This document shows, in pieces, positions 8,938 through 17,863 of a stretch of DNA of 64,000 bases (position 1 is the first letter of the stretch; each line of letters begins with the position of its first letter). The stretch spans positions 62,001 through 126,000 of the forward strand of contig NZ_JAJJOE010000016.1 in the NCBI RefSeq assembly GCF_020907405.1, given 5' to 3'. Position numbers and translations under genes: made by a program. The notes beneath the pieces were generated by a model. It had not been told where the DNA came from. It worked only from the letters and a program-made list of their open reading frames with translations, and did not search any database. The stretch is from Arthrobacter sp. zg-Y769 (lineage in GTDB: Bacteria > Actinomycetota > Actinomycetes > Actinomycetales > Micrococcaceae).

Positions 8938-11388
8938 TCAGCTCTCTTTGGTCAGCGGCGCGTAACGCAGCAGCAGGCGTTTTTCGCCGACGTCGAACTT
9001 CACCTTCGCAACCGTCTTGTCCCCCGCGCCTTCCACCGCCAGCACGGTGCCGGAGCCGAACGACGTGTGGTTGACCCTGTCCCCGGCGGCCACGGACACA
9101 ACTTCCTTCTGCGGCTGCACGCGGCCGATGGCCTTGGCCACCGGCGAGTTGGCCGTGCTGCCGCCCGTGCCCATGGGGCTTCCGGCCCCCCAGGAGGATC
9201 CGCCGTAACGGCTGGAGGTGATGCTGCTGCCGCCGCCCCAGGTGGGACGGTCCATTCCCTCGCGCTTCCACTCGATCAGTTCCGGGGGCACTTCCCCCAC
9301 AAACTGGCTGGCCGGGTTGTACTGGCTCTGGCCCCACATGCTGCGGACCTCGGACCGGGTGAGGTAGAGGCGCTGGCGCGCCCTGGTCAGGCCCACGTAG
9401 GCCAGACGCCGTTCCTCGGCCAGTTCCGCCGGGTCCGTAGCCGAACGCTGGTGCGGGAACAGGCCCTGTTCCATGCCGGTGAGGAAGACCACCGGGAATT
9501 CCAGGCCCTTGGCGGTGTGCAGGGTCATCAGGGTGACCACCCCCTGCCGGCGGGATTCCTCGACGGCGGCCGCGACTTCCTCCGCGGAGCCGCCGGGGGC
9601 ATCGGGGATGGAATCGGCGTCGGCCACCAAGGAGACCTGTTCCAGGAACTCGCCCAGGGAACCCTCGGGATTGTCGCGCTCGTATTCGCGGACCACCGCT
9701 ACCAGTTCGGCCAGGTTCTCCACCCGGGACTCGTCCTGCGGATCGTTGCTGGAGCGCAGCTGGGCCAGGTACCCGGTCTGTTCCAGCACCGCTTCCAGGG
9801 CGGCGGAGGCACCGGAGCCGCTGGCCACCTCGGCCAGGTCGTCAATCAGCTTCACGAATCCGTTAATGGAATTCAGTGACCGGGTGGCCAGGCCCGGGGC
9901 CTCTTCGGCGCGGCGCAGTGCCGCCATGAAGGAGATCCGTTCCCGTTCGGCCAGGGCAGCTACGGAGTATTCGGCGCGGTCACCGATGCCCCGCTTGGGT
10001 TCGTTGAGGATCCGGCGCAGGTTCACGACGTCGTCGGAATTCACCAGCACGCGCAGGTACGCCAGAGCGTCTTTGATCTCCTTGCGTTCATAGAACCGGG
10101 TGCCGCCGACCACCTTGTAGGGCAGGCCCACCCGCACCAGCACGTCTTCCAGCGAGCGGGACTGGGCGTTGGTCCGGTAGAACACGGCGACGTCGCCCGG
10201 GCGCAGGTTTTCCTCGTCCTGCAGCCGGTCGATCTCCTCGGCGATGAAGCGGGCTTCCTCGTGTTCGTTCTCGCCCACGTAGCCGATGATCTTTTCGCCG
10301 TCGCCCTCCGCTGTCCACAGCCGCTTCTCGGGGCGGTTGGGATTGCGGGAGATCACCGCGTTGGCGGCGTTGAGGATGGTCTGCGTGGAGCGGTAGTTCT
10401 GTTCCAGCAGGATGGTCCGCGCGTTCGGGTAGTCCTTCTCGAAGTCATTGATATTACGGACATCGGCACCGCGGAAGGCATAGATGGACTGGTCGGAGTC
10501 CCCCACCACGGTGAGTTCGGCCGGCGGCAGATCCAGGGCGTCGTCGTCGCTGCCCACCAATTCGCGGACCAGGGCATACTGCGCGTGGTTGGTGTCCTGG
10601 TACTCGTCCACCAGGATGTGCCGGAAGCGCCGGCGGTAGTACTCGGCCACACCGGGGAAGGCGCGGAACATAAACACCGTCTGCGCAATCAGGTCATCGA
10701 AGTCCATCGCGTTGGCCTGGCGCATCCGCTGCGCGTAGCCCTTGTAAACGTCCGCAACGGCCTGCTCGAAGGGATCGGAGTAGTTGGCCGATTCCGCGTA
10801 GGACTCTTCGTCGATGAGTTCATTCTTCAGTGCGGAGATCTTGTGCATGATGGACTTCGGCGTGAAGCGCTTCGGGTCCAGGTCGAGCCCCTTGGCCACC
10901 AGCGTGATCAGGCGCAGCGAATCCGCCGAGTCGTAGATGGAGAAATTCGAGTTCATCCCCACCGTCTTGGCTTCCCGGCGCAGGATCCGCACGCAGGACG
11001 AGTGGAAGGTGGAAATCCACATGGTCTTGGCGACGCCGCCCACCAGGTTTTCGATTCGCTCGCGCATTTCGGCGGCGGCCTTGTTGGTGAACGTGATGGC
11101 CAGGATCTGCCCCGGATTGGAACGGCCCGTGGCGAGCAGATAAGCGATCCGGTGGCTGAGCACCCGGGTTTTGCCGGAGCCGGCGCCCGCCACGATCAGC
11201 AGCGGCGACCCGGCGTGCTTGACCGCTTCCTCCTGCTGGGGGTTCAGCCCCTGCAGCAGATCCGCGGCCCGGCTTTCATCCGCGTAGGAGGAGCCCCGGC
11301 GCGGAGCGTCGGAATGCGGCGCTGTTGCGGCAGGCGCCGGTTCGGCTTTGCGGGGTGCGGGAAAGAGTGGATCAAAGAGATAGTCCAT
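8938..11388 (-). CDS. pcrA: ATP-dependent DNA helicase PcrA/UvrD
   Basis: A superfamily 1A helicase of 816 residues from the ATG at 11388 (MDYLFDPLF), the start usual for actinobacterial PcrA; an in-frame GTG at 11433 adds 15 residues. Walker A is AGAGSGKT (residues 67-74). VDEYQDTN (motif II), GDSDQSIYAFRGAD (motif III), QNYRSTQTIL and LMTLHTAKGLEFPVVF (motif V) follow in order, then LAYVGLTRARQRLYL (motif VI). The C-terminus has the Gly/Ser-rich linker and the short GDRVNHTSFGSGTV module seen in PcrA that contacts RNA polymerase. It unwinds DNA in repair and replication restart. Confidence 0.96.
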   Translation of the reverse strand: MDYLFDPLFPAPRKAEPAPAATAPHSDAPRRGSSYADESRAADLLQGLNPQQEEAVKHAGSPLLIVAGAGSGKTRVLSHRIAYLLATGRSNPGQILAITFTNKAAAEMRERIENLVGGVAKTMWISTFHSSCVRILRREAKTVGMNSNFSIYDSADSLRLITLVAKGLDLDPKRFTPKSIMHKISALKNELIDEESYAESANYSDPFEQAVADVYKGYAQRMRQANAMDFDDLIAQTVFMFRAFPGVAEYYRRRFRHILVDEYQDTNHAQYALVRELVGSDDDALDLPPAELTVVGDSDQSIYAFRGADVRNINDFEKDYPNARTILLEQNYRSTQTILNAANAVISRNPNRPEKRLWTAEGDGEKIIGYVGENEHEEARFIAEEIDRLQDEENLRPGDVAVFYRTNAQSRSLEDVLVRVGLPYKVVGGTRFYERKEIKDALAYLRVLVNSDDVVNLRRILNEPKRGIGDRAEYSVAALAERERISFMAALRRAEEAPGLATRSLNSINGFVKLIDDLAEVASGSGASAALEAVLEQTGYLAQLRSSNDPQDESRVENLAELVAVVREYERDNPEGSLGEFLEQVSLVADADSIPDAPGGSAEEVAAAVEESRRQGVVTLMTLHTAKGLEFPVVFLTGMEQGLFPHQRSATDPAELAEERRLAYVGLTRARQRLYLTRSEVRSMWGQSQYNPASQFVGEVPPELIEWKREGMDRPTWGGGSSITSSRYGGSSWGAGSPMGTGGSTANSPVAKAIGRVQPQKEVVSVAAGDRVNHTSFGSGTVLAVEGAGDKTVAKVKFDVGEKRLLLRYAPLTKES

Positions 11389-11501
11389 GATGGTTTTAAG
11401 TCTAGGCGCTGCAGCCGACATTTCGGTGAGCACCGAAACCGGCCGGGTCCGGGGCCGGTCCGGGCCCCTCCCGGTTCAGCCTCACAGCTCAGCCTCACGG
11501 G

Positions 11502-12305
11502 TCAGCCGCCGGTCAGTGCGCCGTGGATCTCCCGCACGGCCGCGGCGGTCCCGGCAATGTGCCAGCGGAAGCCGTTTACTTCGACGACGGCGGTGCTGCC
11601 GCCTGCGGCCAGGACAATGGCCTTGCCCGGCAGCCAGTCCCACTCCGGGCAGCTGTGCTGGAACCAGGCACCGGACTGGCCGGTGGCCACGCGGGCCAGG
11701 TCGCAGGACCCGGAGCCCATCATCCGGATGGTGGCGGCCCGGGATGCCGCCGCCGTCCAGGGGCCGGACACCTCCGGGCGCAGCAGCCAGGTCGGGTGGA
11801 TATAGGTTCCGGCGGAGAGGCGGGCCAGCGGTTCGTCCTCCGGCGGAACAATAACCGTGCCGTTCAGCGTGGCCGGGGAGCCTTTACCCCCGATCCACAG
11901 CAGATCTTCCTGCGGCTGGTAAACGGCGCCGAGCAGGACATCCGGATCTCCGGGCAGGTCGTGCGGACCGGGCTCGGACCGCAGCGCGATTGCCGAACAC
12001 CAGTAAGTGGAGCCGGCAAAGAAGTTGTACGTTCCATCCACCGGGTCAATGACCCAGGATCTGCCGGAGGTTCCCCGATGGCTGGCACCCTCCTCCCCCA
12101 CGATCCCGTCGTCAGGGCGCAGCCGGCGCAGCCGGTTCACCACCAGTGCCTCCGCCTCGCGGTCCGCGGCGGTGACTACGTCGGACACCGAGGTTTTCTC
12201 GCTGGCCGTCAGGCCCTCCGAACGCATACGCAGCGCAAGCTGTCCGGCCTCCCGCACCAGATCGGCGGCCAGTAACAGGTCCTCAGGGGACGCAACAGCA
12301 CTCAT
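11502..12305 (-). CDS. Inositol monophosphatase family protein
   Basis: I start it at the ATG at 12305, giving 267 residues; upstream in-frame sequence overlaps the neighbouring gene and is Cys/Arg-rich. Mg2+ site motifs are present: GEEG (residues about 73-76), DPVDGTYNFFAG and the distal EWDWLPGKAIVLAAGG. Family members dephosphorylate inositol-1-phosphate, histidinol phosphate or adenosine 3',5'-bisphosphate. Isolated context does not tell which; HisN or an IMPase are the best guesses. It is divergent from the membrane protein at 12396. Confidence 0.85.
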   Translation of the reverse strand: MSAVASPEDLLLAADLVREAGQLALRMRSEGLTASEKTSVSDVVTAADREAEALVVNRLRRLRPDDGIVGEEGASHRGTSGRSWVIDPVDGTYNFFAGSTYWCSAIALRSEPGPHDLPGDPDVLLGAVYQPQEDLLWIGGKGSPATLNGTVIVPPEDEPLARLSAGTYIHPTWLLRPEVSGPWTAAASRAATIRMMGSGSCDLARVATGQSGAWFQHSCPEWDWLPGKAIVLAAGGSTAVVEVNGFRWHIAGTAAAVREIHGALTGG

Positions 12306-12395
12306 AGCCCCAGCGTAGCCGCCTGCCACCGGCCGGGACAGGCACGCGCGGCGCCGCTGGCCAGGGCACGGGAGGCGTGCGGCCATACTGTACCT

Positions 12396-13031
12396 ATGGG
12401 AAAAACCGCAGCACAGCGCGCCGCCAAACACGGACTCAACGCAGGCCAGCCCCGCGGGGGCAGCCCGGCAGCAGGGACCGCCCCCGGCCCGGCACCTAAA
12501 AGCAGCCCGGGACTGGTTGTCATTGCAGGCGTGGTGACCACATTGTTCCTGTTCTGGTACCTGCACCTGCTGGTGCTCGGGCAGCTGACCCAGCTCGCGG
12601 ACGGCCTGGCCATGCCTGATTCCATGGTCTTCGGTTACGGCGAAGACCACCTGGCAGCCCTGCGCGGCGCAATGGACTCGGACGCCCTGGGCCAGCTCAG
12701 TTACGTGCACAAGACAGCCGGCACGCTCTTCCCGCTGGTGTTCGGCCTCACCTGGCTGTTGATCATCGGCCTGAACACCCAGCGCCGGACGCTGCGCTGG
12801 GTGCTCTTCAGTGCGCCCATCCTGTTTGTGGTGGCGGACCTGTGGGAGAACATTGCGATTGACACCGCTCTCGGCGCCGCCGAGCTAACCGCCGGTGACG
12901 CGGCCCTGGCCGGCGCGCTGACGGTCGCCCGCTGGATCCTGCTGGGGCTCAGCCTCGTGGCGTCCGTGGTGTCCGTCTTTACCCGCCGGGCTGGACGGCC
13001 ACCAGAACTTGTCGCCCAGGACAAAGGCTAG
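12396..13031 (+). CDS. Integral membrane protein of unknown function
   Basis: A 211-residue protein. A basic, Gly/Pro-rich N-terminus (1-40) is followed by about four membrane helices (near 40-60, 105-130, 140-160 and 175-200). A stretch reading YVHKTAGTLFPLVFGLTWLL lies before helix 2 and VVADLWENIAID after helix 3. I do not recognise the family. The last 147 bases run antisense through the 3' end of the MMPL gene. Confidence 0.65.
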   Translation: MGKTAAQRAAKHGLNAGQPRGGSPAAGTAPGPAPKSSPGLVVIAGVVTTLFLFWYLHLLVLGQLTQLADGLAMPDSMVFGYGEDHLAALRGAMDSDALGQLSYVHKTAGTLFPLVFGLTWLLIIGLNTQRRTLRWVLFSAPILFVVADLWENIAIDTALGAAELTAGDAALAGALTVARWILLGLSLVASVVSVFTRRAGRPPELVAQDKG

Positions 13032-15014
13032 GGCCGGAACCACTACGGTCCGCACCAGCAGCGTGTCGAACAGGACACCGATGGCGACGATGATGCCCAC
13101 CTGGGTCAGGGTCACCAGCGGCAGCACACCGAGGACCGCGAACACGGCCGCGAGCAGGATACCCGCGCTGGTGATCACGCCGCCGGTGGAGCGCAGGGCT
13201 GCCAGCATGCCCTGCTTCGTGCCCATTGACGCCGCGTTTTCCCGGGCACGGGTGGTCAGGAAGATGTTGTAGTCCACACCCAGGGCCACCAGGAACAGGA
13301 ACGAGTAAAGCAGCGTCTGCACGTCCATGGCCGGGAAGTCCAGCACGTTCTCGAACAACAGCCAGCTCAGCCCGGTCGCCGCCAGGAAGGTCAGCAGCAC
13401 CGAGGCCACCAGCAGCACGGGCGCCACCAGGGAGCGCAGCAGGATCATCAGGACCAGGAACACCAGGGCAATCACGGAGGTGCCCACCAGCACGGTGTCG
13501 TGCTGGTTGGCGGCCAGCTGGTCCACGCGTTCGGCAGCTTCCCCGCCCACAAGGGCCTCATAGTCCTGCCCGGCCAGGTCGGCACGCAGGTCCGTGATGA
13601 AGGCGTTGGCTTCGTCGGTGCCGGCCTCGTAGCCGGTAATGAGTTCCACCCGGGTGCGGCCCTCGTGCTCGGTGCCGGGGGTGGCGGCAGTGACGCCTTC
13701 AATGCCGGACAGCTGGGCGACGGCGTCGTCCGCCGCGTCGGTGTCCACCAGCACGGTGACGGGCGAGGAGGAGCCGGCGGGGAAGCCTTCGGACAGGGTT
13801 TCCGCGGCGGTGACCGCCTGCGGCTTCTCGCGGAACTGTTCGTTTTCGCTGAGGCCGATCTGCAGGGTGAACAGGGCGCTGCCCAGGGCCAGCAGGACGA
13901 CGACGGCGGTGCCGGCGATCGTTTTAGGCCGGCGGGCGGTGGCTTCGCCCAGGCGGCCCCAGAACTTGCCTTCCTTGGCCGGGTCCCCGACCTTGGGCAC
14001 AAACGGCCAGAACAGCTTCCGGCCCAGCAGTACGAGCGCAACCGGCAGCAGGAACAGGGCGCTGAAGATGGCCAGGACAATGCCGATGGCAGCGGAGAAG
14101 CCGAGGCCGCGGTAGCTCTGGGTATCAGCGAACAGCAGGGTAAGCAGGGCCAGGATGACGGTGCCGCCGCTGGCAATGATGGCTTCGCGGGTGCGGGTCA
14201 GGGCCTTCTGCATGGCCTCGTACACCGAGTCGTGGACGCGCAGTTCCTCCCGGTAGCGGGCAATGAGCAGCAGCGCGTAGTTTGTGGCGGCGCCGAAGAC
14301 CAGCACGCTGGTAATGCCGACGGCGGACGGATCCACCGTGATTCCCGTTGCCGGAGCCAGCAGGTCAACCACCTTGGCTGCCAGCTGTTCAATGGCGCCG
14401 ACGATCGCCAGCGGCACAATCCAGAGCCACGGCGAACGGTAGGTGATGAGCAGCAGCAGGGCGACGACGCCGGCGGTGACGGTCAGGAGCACGAAGTTGG
14501 CACCGGAAAACACCCCGGCCAGGTCAGCACTGAAGGCAGCCCCTCCGGTCAGCTCCGCCCGGACACCCTCCGGTGCAGCATCGGAGACAGCATCCCGAAG
14601 TTTTTCGACCTCCGCGGACACGGCGTCGCCGTCGTCCGCGGAGGCCTGCAGCGTCAGCGGCACGATTGCCACGAGCTTATTCTCCGAAACCACCGGCGGA
14701 ACCTGCGGCGGCGGGCCCGAGGCTCCCGCCTCCGCAGCTGCCGCATTGATCCCGGCGATGCCGGCGGTATCCGCATCAGTCAGCGGGCCGCCGTCCTCGC
14801 GGGAGACCACCACGATGGCGGAGGATTCCTGCGCGTCGGGGAAGTCCTGGAGCAGGTCGGCAACTTCTGCGGACTGGTACTTGTCATTCAGCCCGCCCAC
14901 GTCCGTGGTGCCGTTTTCCTGTGCCGGCAGGGCGAACAGGCCAACAATGACGGCCACCCCGATCAGCAGCGTGATCCACGCCGTCCTGGCGTTCTTCACT
15001 ATCCCTGCATACAT
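12885..15014 (-). CDS. MMPL family (RND) exporter
   Basis: A 709-residue RND-type transporter with two tandem MMPL halves, each with one helix, a periplasm-like loop of about 140 residues and a five-helix bundle. Hallmarks are VFGAATNYALLLIARYREE in the first half and FLVALGVDYNIFLTTRARE in the second, both with the Asp/Tyr-rich helix-4 motif. It would export lipids or hydrophobic drugs using the proton gradient. The final 35 residues are hydrophilic and encoded opposite the membrane protein gene. It is divergent from a MarR gene, with a three-copy repeat between them. Confidence 0.9.
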   Translation of the reverse strand: MYAGIVKNARTAWITLLIGVAVIVGLFALPAQENGTTDVGGLNDKYQSAEVADLLQDFPDAQESSAIVVVSREDGGPLTDADTAGIAGINAAAAEAGASGPPPQVPPVVSENKLVAIVPLTLQASADDGDAVSAEVEKLRDAVSDAAPEGVRAELTGGAAFSADLAGVFSGANFVLLTVTAGVVALLLLITYRSPWLWIVPLAIVGAIEQLAAKVVDLLAPATGITVDPSAVGITSVLVFGAATNYALLLIARYREELRVHDSVYEAMQKALTRTREAIIASGGTVILALLTLLFADTQSYRGLGFSAAIGIVLAIFSALFLLPVALVLLGRKLFWPFVPKVGDPAKEGKFWGRLGEATARRPKTIAGTAVVVLLALGSALFTLQIGLSENEQFREKPQAVTAAETLSEGFPAGSSSPVTVLVDTDAADDAVAQLSGIEGVTAATPGTEHEGRTRVELITGYEAGTDEANAFITDLRADLAGQDYEALVGGEAAERVDQLAANQHDTVLVGTSVIALVFLVLMILLRSLVAPVLLVASVLLTFLAATGLSWLLFENVLDFPAMDVQTLLYSFLFLVALGVDYNIFLTTRARENAASMGTKQGMLAALRSTGGVITSAGILLAAVFAVLGVLPLVTLTQVGIIVAIGVLFDTLLVRTVVVPALAFVLGDKFWWPSSPAGKDGHHGRHEAEPQQDPAGDRQRAGQGRVTGG

Positions 15015-15033
15015 GTGCTTCTCCCAGTGACCT

Positions 15034-15074
15034 AAGTATCTCTGTTCGAAAGTATCTCAGATATGGAGATACTT
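15034..15074. promoter_or_regulatory. Three-copy AAGTATCTC operator between MMPL and MarR genes
   Basis: AAGTATCTC occurs at 15034-15042 and 15050-15058, and inverted (GAGATACTT) at 15066-15074. The three half-sites are exactly 16 bp apart. The second and third form a 25-bp palindrome. It lies 19 bp before the MMPL start and 23 bp before the MarR start, where an autoregulating MarR repressor would bind. Confidence 0.75.
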
Positions 15075-15097
15075 CAATTCCCAGTTACTATTAGGCT

Positions 15098-15631
15098 GTG
15101 GAAGATTCGGAGCTACGGCGGGATATCGTCAACGCACTCCGCGGCATGACCCTCGACGGGCAGCGTGTGGCGGACGCTTTCGCGCATTCGAACGGCTTGA
15201 ACACCACGGACATGCGTGCCCTGGTGCTCATCATGGAGGCGGAGATCCGGCACGAGGCCTTGACCGCAGGCCAGCTCAGCGCCCGGCTGGGGACCTCGTC
15301 CGGCGCCACCACGGCGGTCATCGACCGGCTGGAACGCATCGGCCACATCCACCGCAACCGGAACCATTCGGACCGGCGCAAGGTCACGCTGCACTTCGAG
15401 CCCCTGGCGATGCAGCTTGCCGGCGCCTACTTCGGCCCCCTGGGCGCCCTCACCGACGAGGTCATGTCGAGGTACACGGAAACGGAGCTGCGGACCATCC
15501 TGGGCTTTATGCAGGCGATCCGCGGGAGCTATGACCGCCACATCAAGAGCCACCAGCCCGACGACGGCGGGGCTCCCGTCGGCGGCGGCGCACCGGACGG
15601 GCTGCACCCACGCATCGCCGGAAACGGGTAA
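15098..15631 (+). CDS. MarR family transcriptional regulator
   Basis: A 177-residue winged-helix protein starting at GTG 15098. The DNA-binding core is residues about 45-110: LTAGQLSARLGTSSGATTAVIDRLE is the recognition helix region and HSDRRKVTL the wing with the conserved D-R-R-K. A charged, Gly/Ala-rich tail follows. It probably represses the divergent MMPL exporter and itself through the AAGTATCTC repeats. A lipophilic or aromatic inducer would be typical of the family but is not shown. Confidence 0.85.
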   Translation: MEDSELRRDIVNALRGMTLDGQRVADAFAHSNGLNTTDMRALVLIMEAEIRHEALTAGQLSARLGTSSGATTAVIDRLERIGHIHRNRNHSDRRKVTLHFEPLAMQLAGAYFGPLGALTDEVMSRYTETELRTILGFMQAIRGSYDRHIKSHQPDDGGAPVGGGAPDGLHPRIAGNG

Positions 15632-15663
15632 GCTGGTACCGCCCGCCGCTAACCCGGCGGTCC

Positions 15664-15737
15664 GCCCTCGTAGCTCAGTAGGATAGAGCGGCCCTCTCCT
15701 AAAGGGCAGGTCGTCGGTTCGATTCCGGCCGGGGGCA
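15664..15737 (+). tRNA. tRNA-Arg (anticodon CCT)
   Basis: The 74-nt cloverleaf folds fully by eye: 7-bp acceptor (GCCCTCG with CGGGGGC, including one U-G pair), 4-bp D arm, 5-bp anticodon arm with loop CTCCTAA and 5-bp T arm with TTCGATT loop. The discriminator base is A. The 3' CCA is not encoded. A T-run follows at once (CTTTTTTC). It lies 32 bp after the marR stop. Confidence 0.95.
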
Positions 15738-15783
15738 CTTTTTTCTTCAACCGGGCCGCAGGCACCGGTTCACCCCGGGAGCG

Positions 15784-17667
15784 TTACTCCGCTGCTTCCG
15801 CCGCCGGCTCGGCCGCGAACTGGGTGTTGTACAGCTCCGCATAGCGTCCGCCGCGCTCAAGCAGCTGCGAGTGGGTGCCCTGTTCGGCAATCCGGCCCCC
15901 TTCGATGACCAGGATCCGGTCGGCATTGCGGATGGTGGAAAGCCGGTGGGCAATCACGACGGCGGTCCGCCCCTGCAGCGCCTCGCCCAGGGCCGCCTGC
16001 ACAGCGGCCTCGGACGTGGAGTCCAAGGCGGCGGTGGCCTCATCCAGGATCACGATCCGCGGCTGGGCCAGCAGCAGCCGGGCAATGGTCATCCGCTGGC
16101 GCTCCCCGCCCGAAAGCCGGTAGCCGCGCTCCCCCACCATCGTCTCCAAGCCGTCCGGCAGGGACCGCACCATGTCCTCCAGCCGCGCACGGCGCAGCGC
16201 GTCCCAGACTTCCTCGTCGCCGGCTTCGGGGTTGGCCAGCAGCAGGTTGGCCCGGATGGTCTCGTGGAACAGGTGCCCGTCCTGGGTCACCATGCCCAGT
16301 GCCTGCCGGATGCCGGCAAAACTGATGTCCCGCACATCGGTGCCGGAGAAGCGCACGGCGCCCGAATCGACGTCGTACAGCCGTGCCAGCAGCTGCGCAA
16401 TGGTCGACTTCCCCGCTCCCGAGGTTCCAACCAGGGCAACGGTCTGCCCGGGCTCAACCCGGAAGGACACCCCGTGCAGGACTTCCTCCCCGCCGCGGGT
16501 GTCCAGGACGGCCACCTCTTCCAGCGAGGCGAGGGAGACTTTGTCCGCGGTGGGATACGCAAACCGGACGTTGTCGAACTCCACGCTCAGCGGGCCGGCC
16601 GGCACAGGCGCCGGCGATTCCTTCTCACGGATCAGGGGACGCAGGTCCAGGATTTCGAAGACCCGCTCGAAGCTCACCACGGCACTCATGATCTCCACCC
16701 GGGCGTTGGCCAGCGAGGTGAGCGGGGCGTACAGCCGGGTCAGCAGCAGCGCCAGGGTCACGACGTCGCCCGTGTTCAGGCTGCCGCCCAGCGCCAGGTA
16801 ACCGCCGAGTCCGTAGACGAGGGCCAGGGCGAGGGCGGAGACCAGGGTCAGGGCGGTCACGAAGACGGCCTGCATCATGGCCATCTTCACGCCGATGTCC
16901 CGCACCCGGGAGGCCCGGAGCGCGAATTCGTGGGATTCGGCGTCGGGCCGGCCGAACAGCTTGACCAGGGTGGCACCGGGAGCCGAGAACCGCTCGGTCA
17001 TCTGCGTGCCCATGGATGCGTTGTGGTTGGCGGCCTCCCGGCGCAGCGCGGCGAGCCGGCCGCCCATCCGCCGGGCCGGCAGCAGGAACACCGGCAGCAG
17101 CAGCATGGCCAGTACGGTCACCTGCCAAGAGGTCCCGAGCATCACAATCAGGGTCAGCACCAGTGCGACGACGTTGCTCACCACACCGGAAAGGGTTCCG
17201 CTGAAGGCCTGCTGGGCACCGATCACGTCATTGTTGAGCCGGCTGACCAGCGCACCGGTACGCGTGCGCGTAAAGAAGGCGATCGGCATCTTCTGGACGT
17301 GGTCGAACACGGCGGTGCGCAGGTCCAGGATGACGCTTTCGCCGATGCGCGAGGAAAACCAGCGCGTGGCCAGGGAAACGGCCGCGTCCGCCACCGCAAC
17401 GGCGGCAATCAGCAGGGCCAGCCGGATCACCACGTCCGGCGTTGTGCCGGCCACTATGGAGTTGACTACCTGTCCGGCCAGGACCGGCGTCGCCACGGCC
17501 AGGAACGCACCCACCACGGACAGTAGGACGAAGCCCAGGAGCCGGGTCCGGTAGGGAGCGGCGAAACGGACAATCCGCTTCAGGGTTTCCCGCGAAATCT
17601 TGCCGTCTCCTGCTTTGGCGCGGGAGATCTGCATCAGCGAACCCCACGCTGCGCCTTCCATACTCAT
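15784..17667 (-). CDS. ABC transporter, fused permease and ATPase (exporter type)
   Basis: A 627-residue half-transporter of the MsbA/lipid-multidrug class. Residues about 30-330 carry six membrane helices; residues 360-610 carry the nucleotide-binding domain. Visible motifs are Walker A GTSGAGKST (414-422), Q-loop Gln462, signature LSGGE (518-522) and Walker B ILDEAT (540-545), then IAHRLST with the H-loop His. It should work as a homodimer. No partner half-transporter lies next to it. It is divergent from the histidine kinase at 17864. Confidence 0.9.
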   Translation of the reverse strand: MSMEGAAWGSLMQISRAKAGDGKISRETLKRIVRFAAPYRTRLLGFVLLSVVGAFLAVATPVLAGQVVNSIVAGTTPDVVIRLALLIAAVAVADAAVSLATRWFSSRIGESVILDLRTAVFDHVQKMPIAFFTRTRTGALVSRLNNDVIGAQQAFSGTLSGVVSNVVALVLTLIVMLGTSWQVTVLAMLLLPVFLLPARRMGGRLAALRREAANHNASMGTQMTERFSAPGATLVKLFGRPDAESHEFALRASRVRDIGVKMAMMQAVFVTALTLVSALALALVYGLGGYLALGGSLNTGDVVTLALLLTRLYAPLTSLANARVEIMSAVVSFERVFEILDLRPLIREKESPAPVPAGPLSVEFDNVRFAYPTADKVSLASLEEVAVLDTRGGEEVLHGVSFRVEPGQTVALVGTSGAGKSTIAQLLARLYDVDSGAVRFSGTDVRDISFAGIRQALGMVTQDGHLFHETIRANLLLANPEAGDEEVWDALRRARLEDMVRSLPDGLETMVGERGYRLSGGERQRMTIARLLLAQPRIVILDEATAALDSTSEAAVQAALGEALQGRTAVVIAHRLSTIRNADRILVIEGGRIAEQGTHSQLLERGGRYAELYNTQFAAEPAAEAAE

Positions 17668-17863
17668 GTCTGTTCCTCCGGTATCTGCACGTTCCAGCTT
17701 AAAGCCTGCCGGGGGCCGTTCCCGGCCGATCGCCAGGGGCTGAAACGGGCGCGGAACCCGTTCCGAAGCCGAACGTGAAGCAAGTCACGGTTTTGGCCCC
17801 GGGCGCTGGTACACTTCCAATCGCTGCCCCTGGAGCTGAACCGGGCACCGACGAAAGGCCGTA

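Noticed and set aside
13500-15035. 511-codon open frame antisense to the MMPL gene
   Set aside because: Gly/Gln/Asp/Arg-rich shadow of a clear transporter, without family motifs.
15664-15737. tRNA gene as prophage attachment site
   Set aside because: No integrase and no repeat of the tRNA 3' end were noticed in the flanks; the neighbours are ordinary chromosomal genes.
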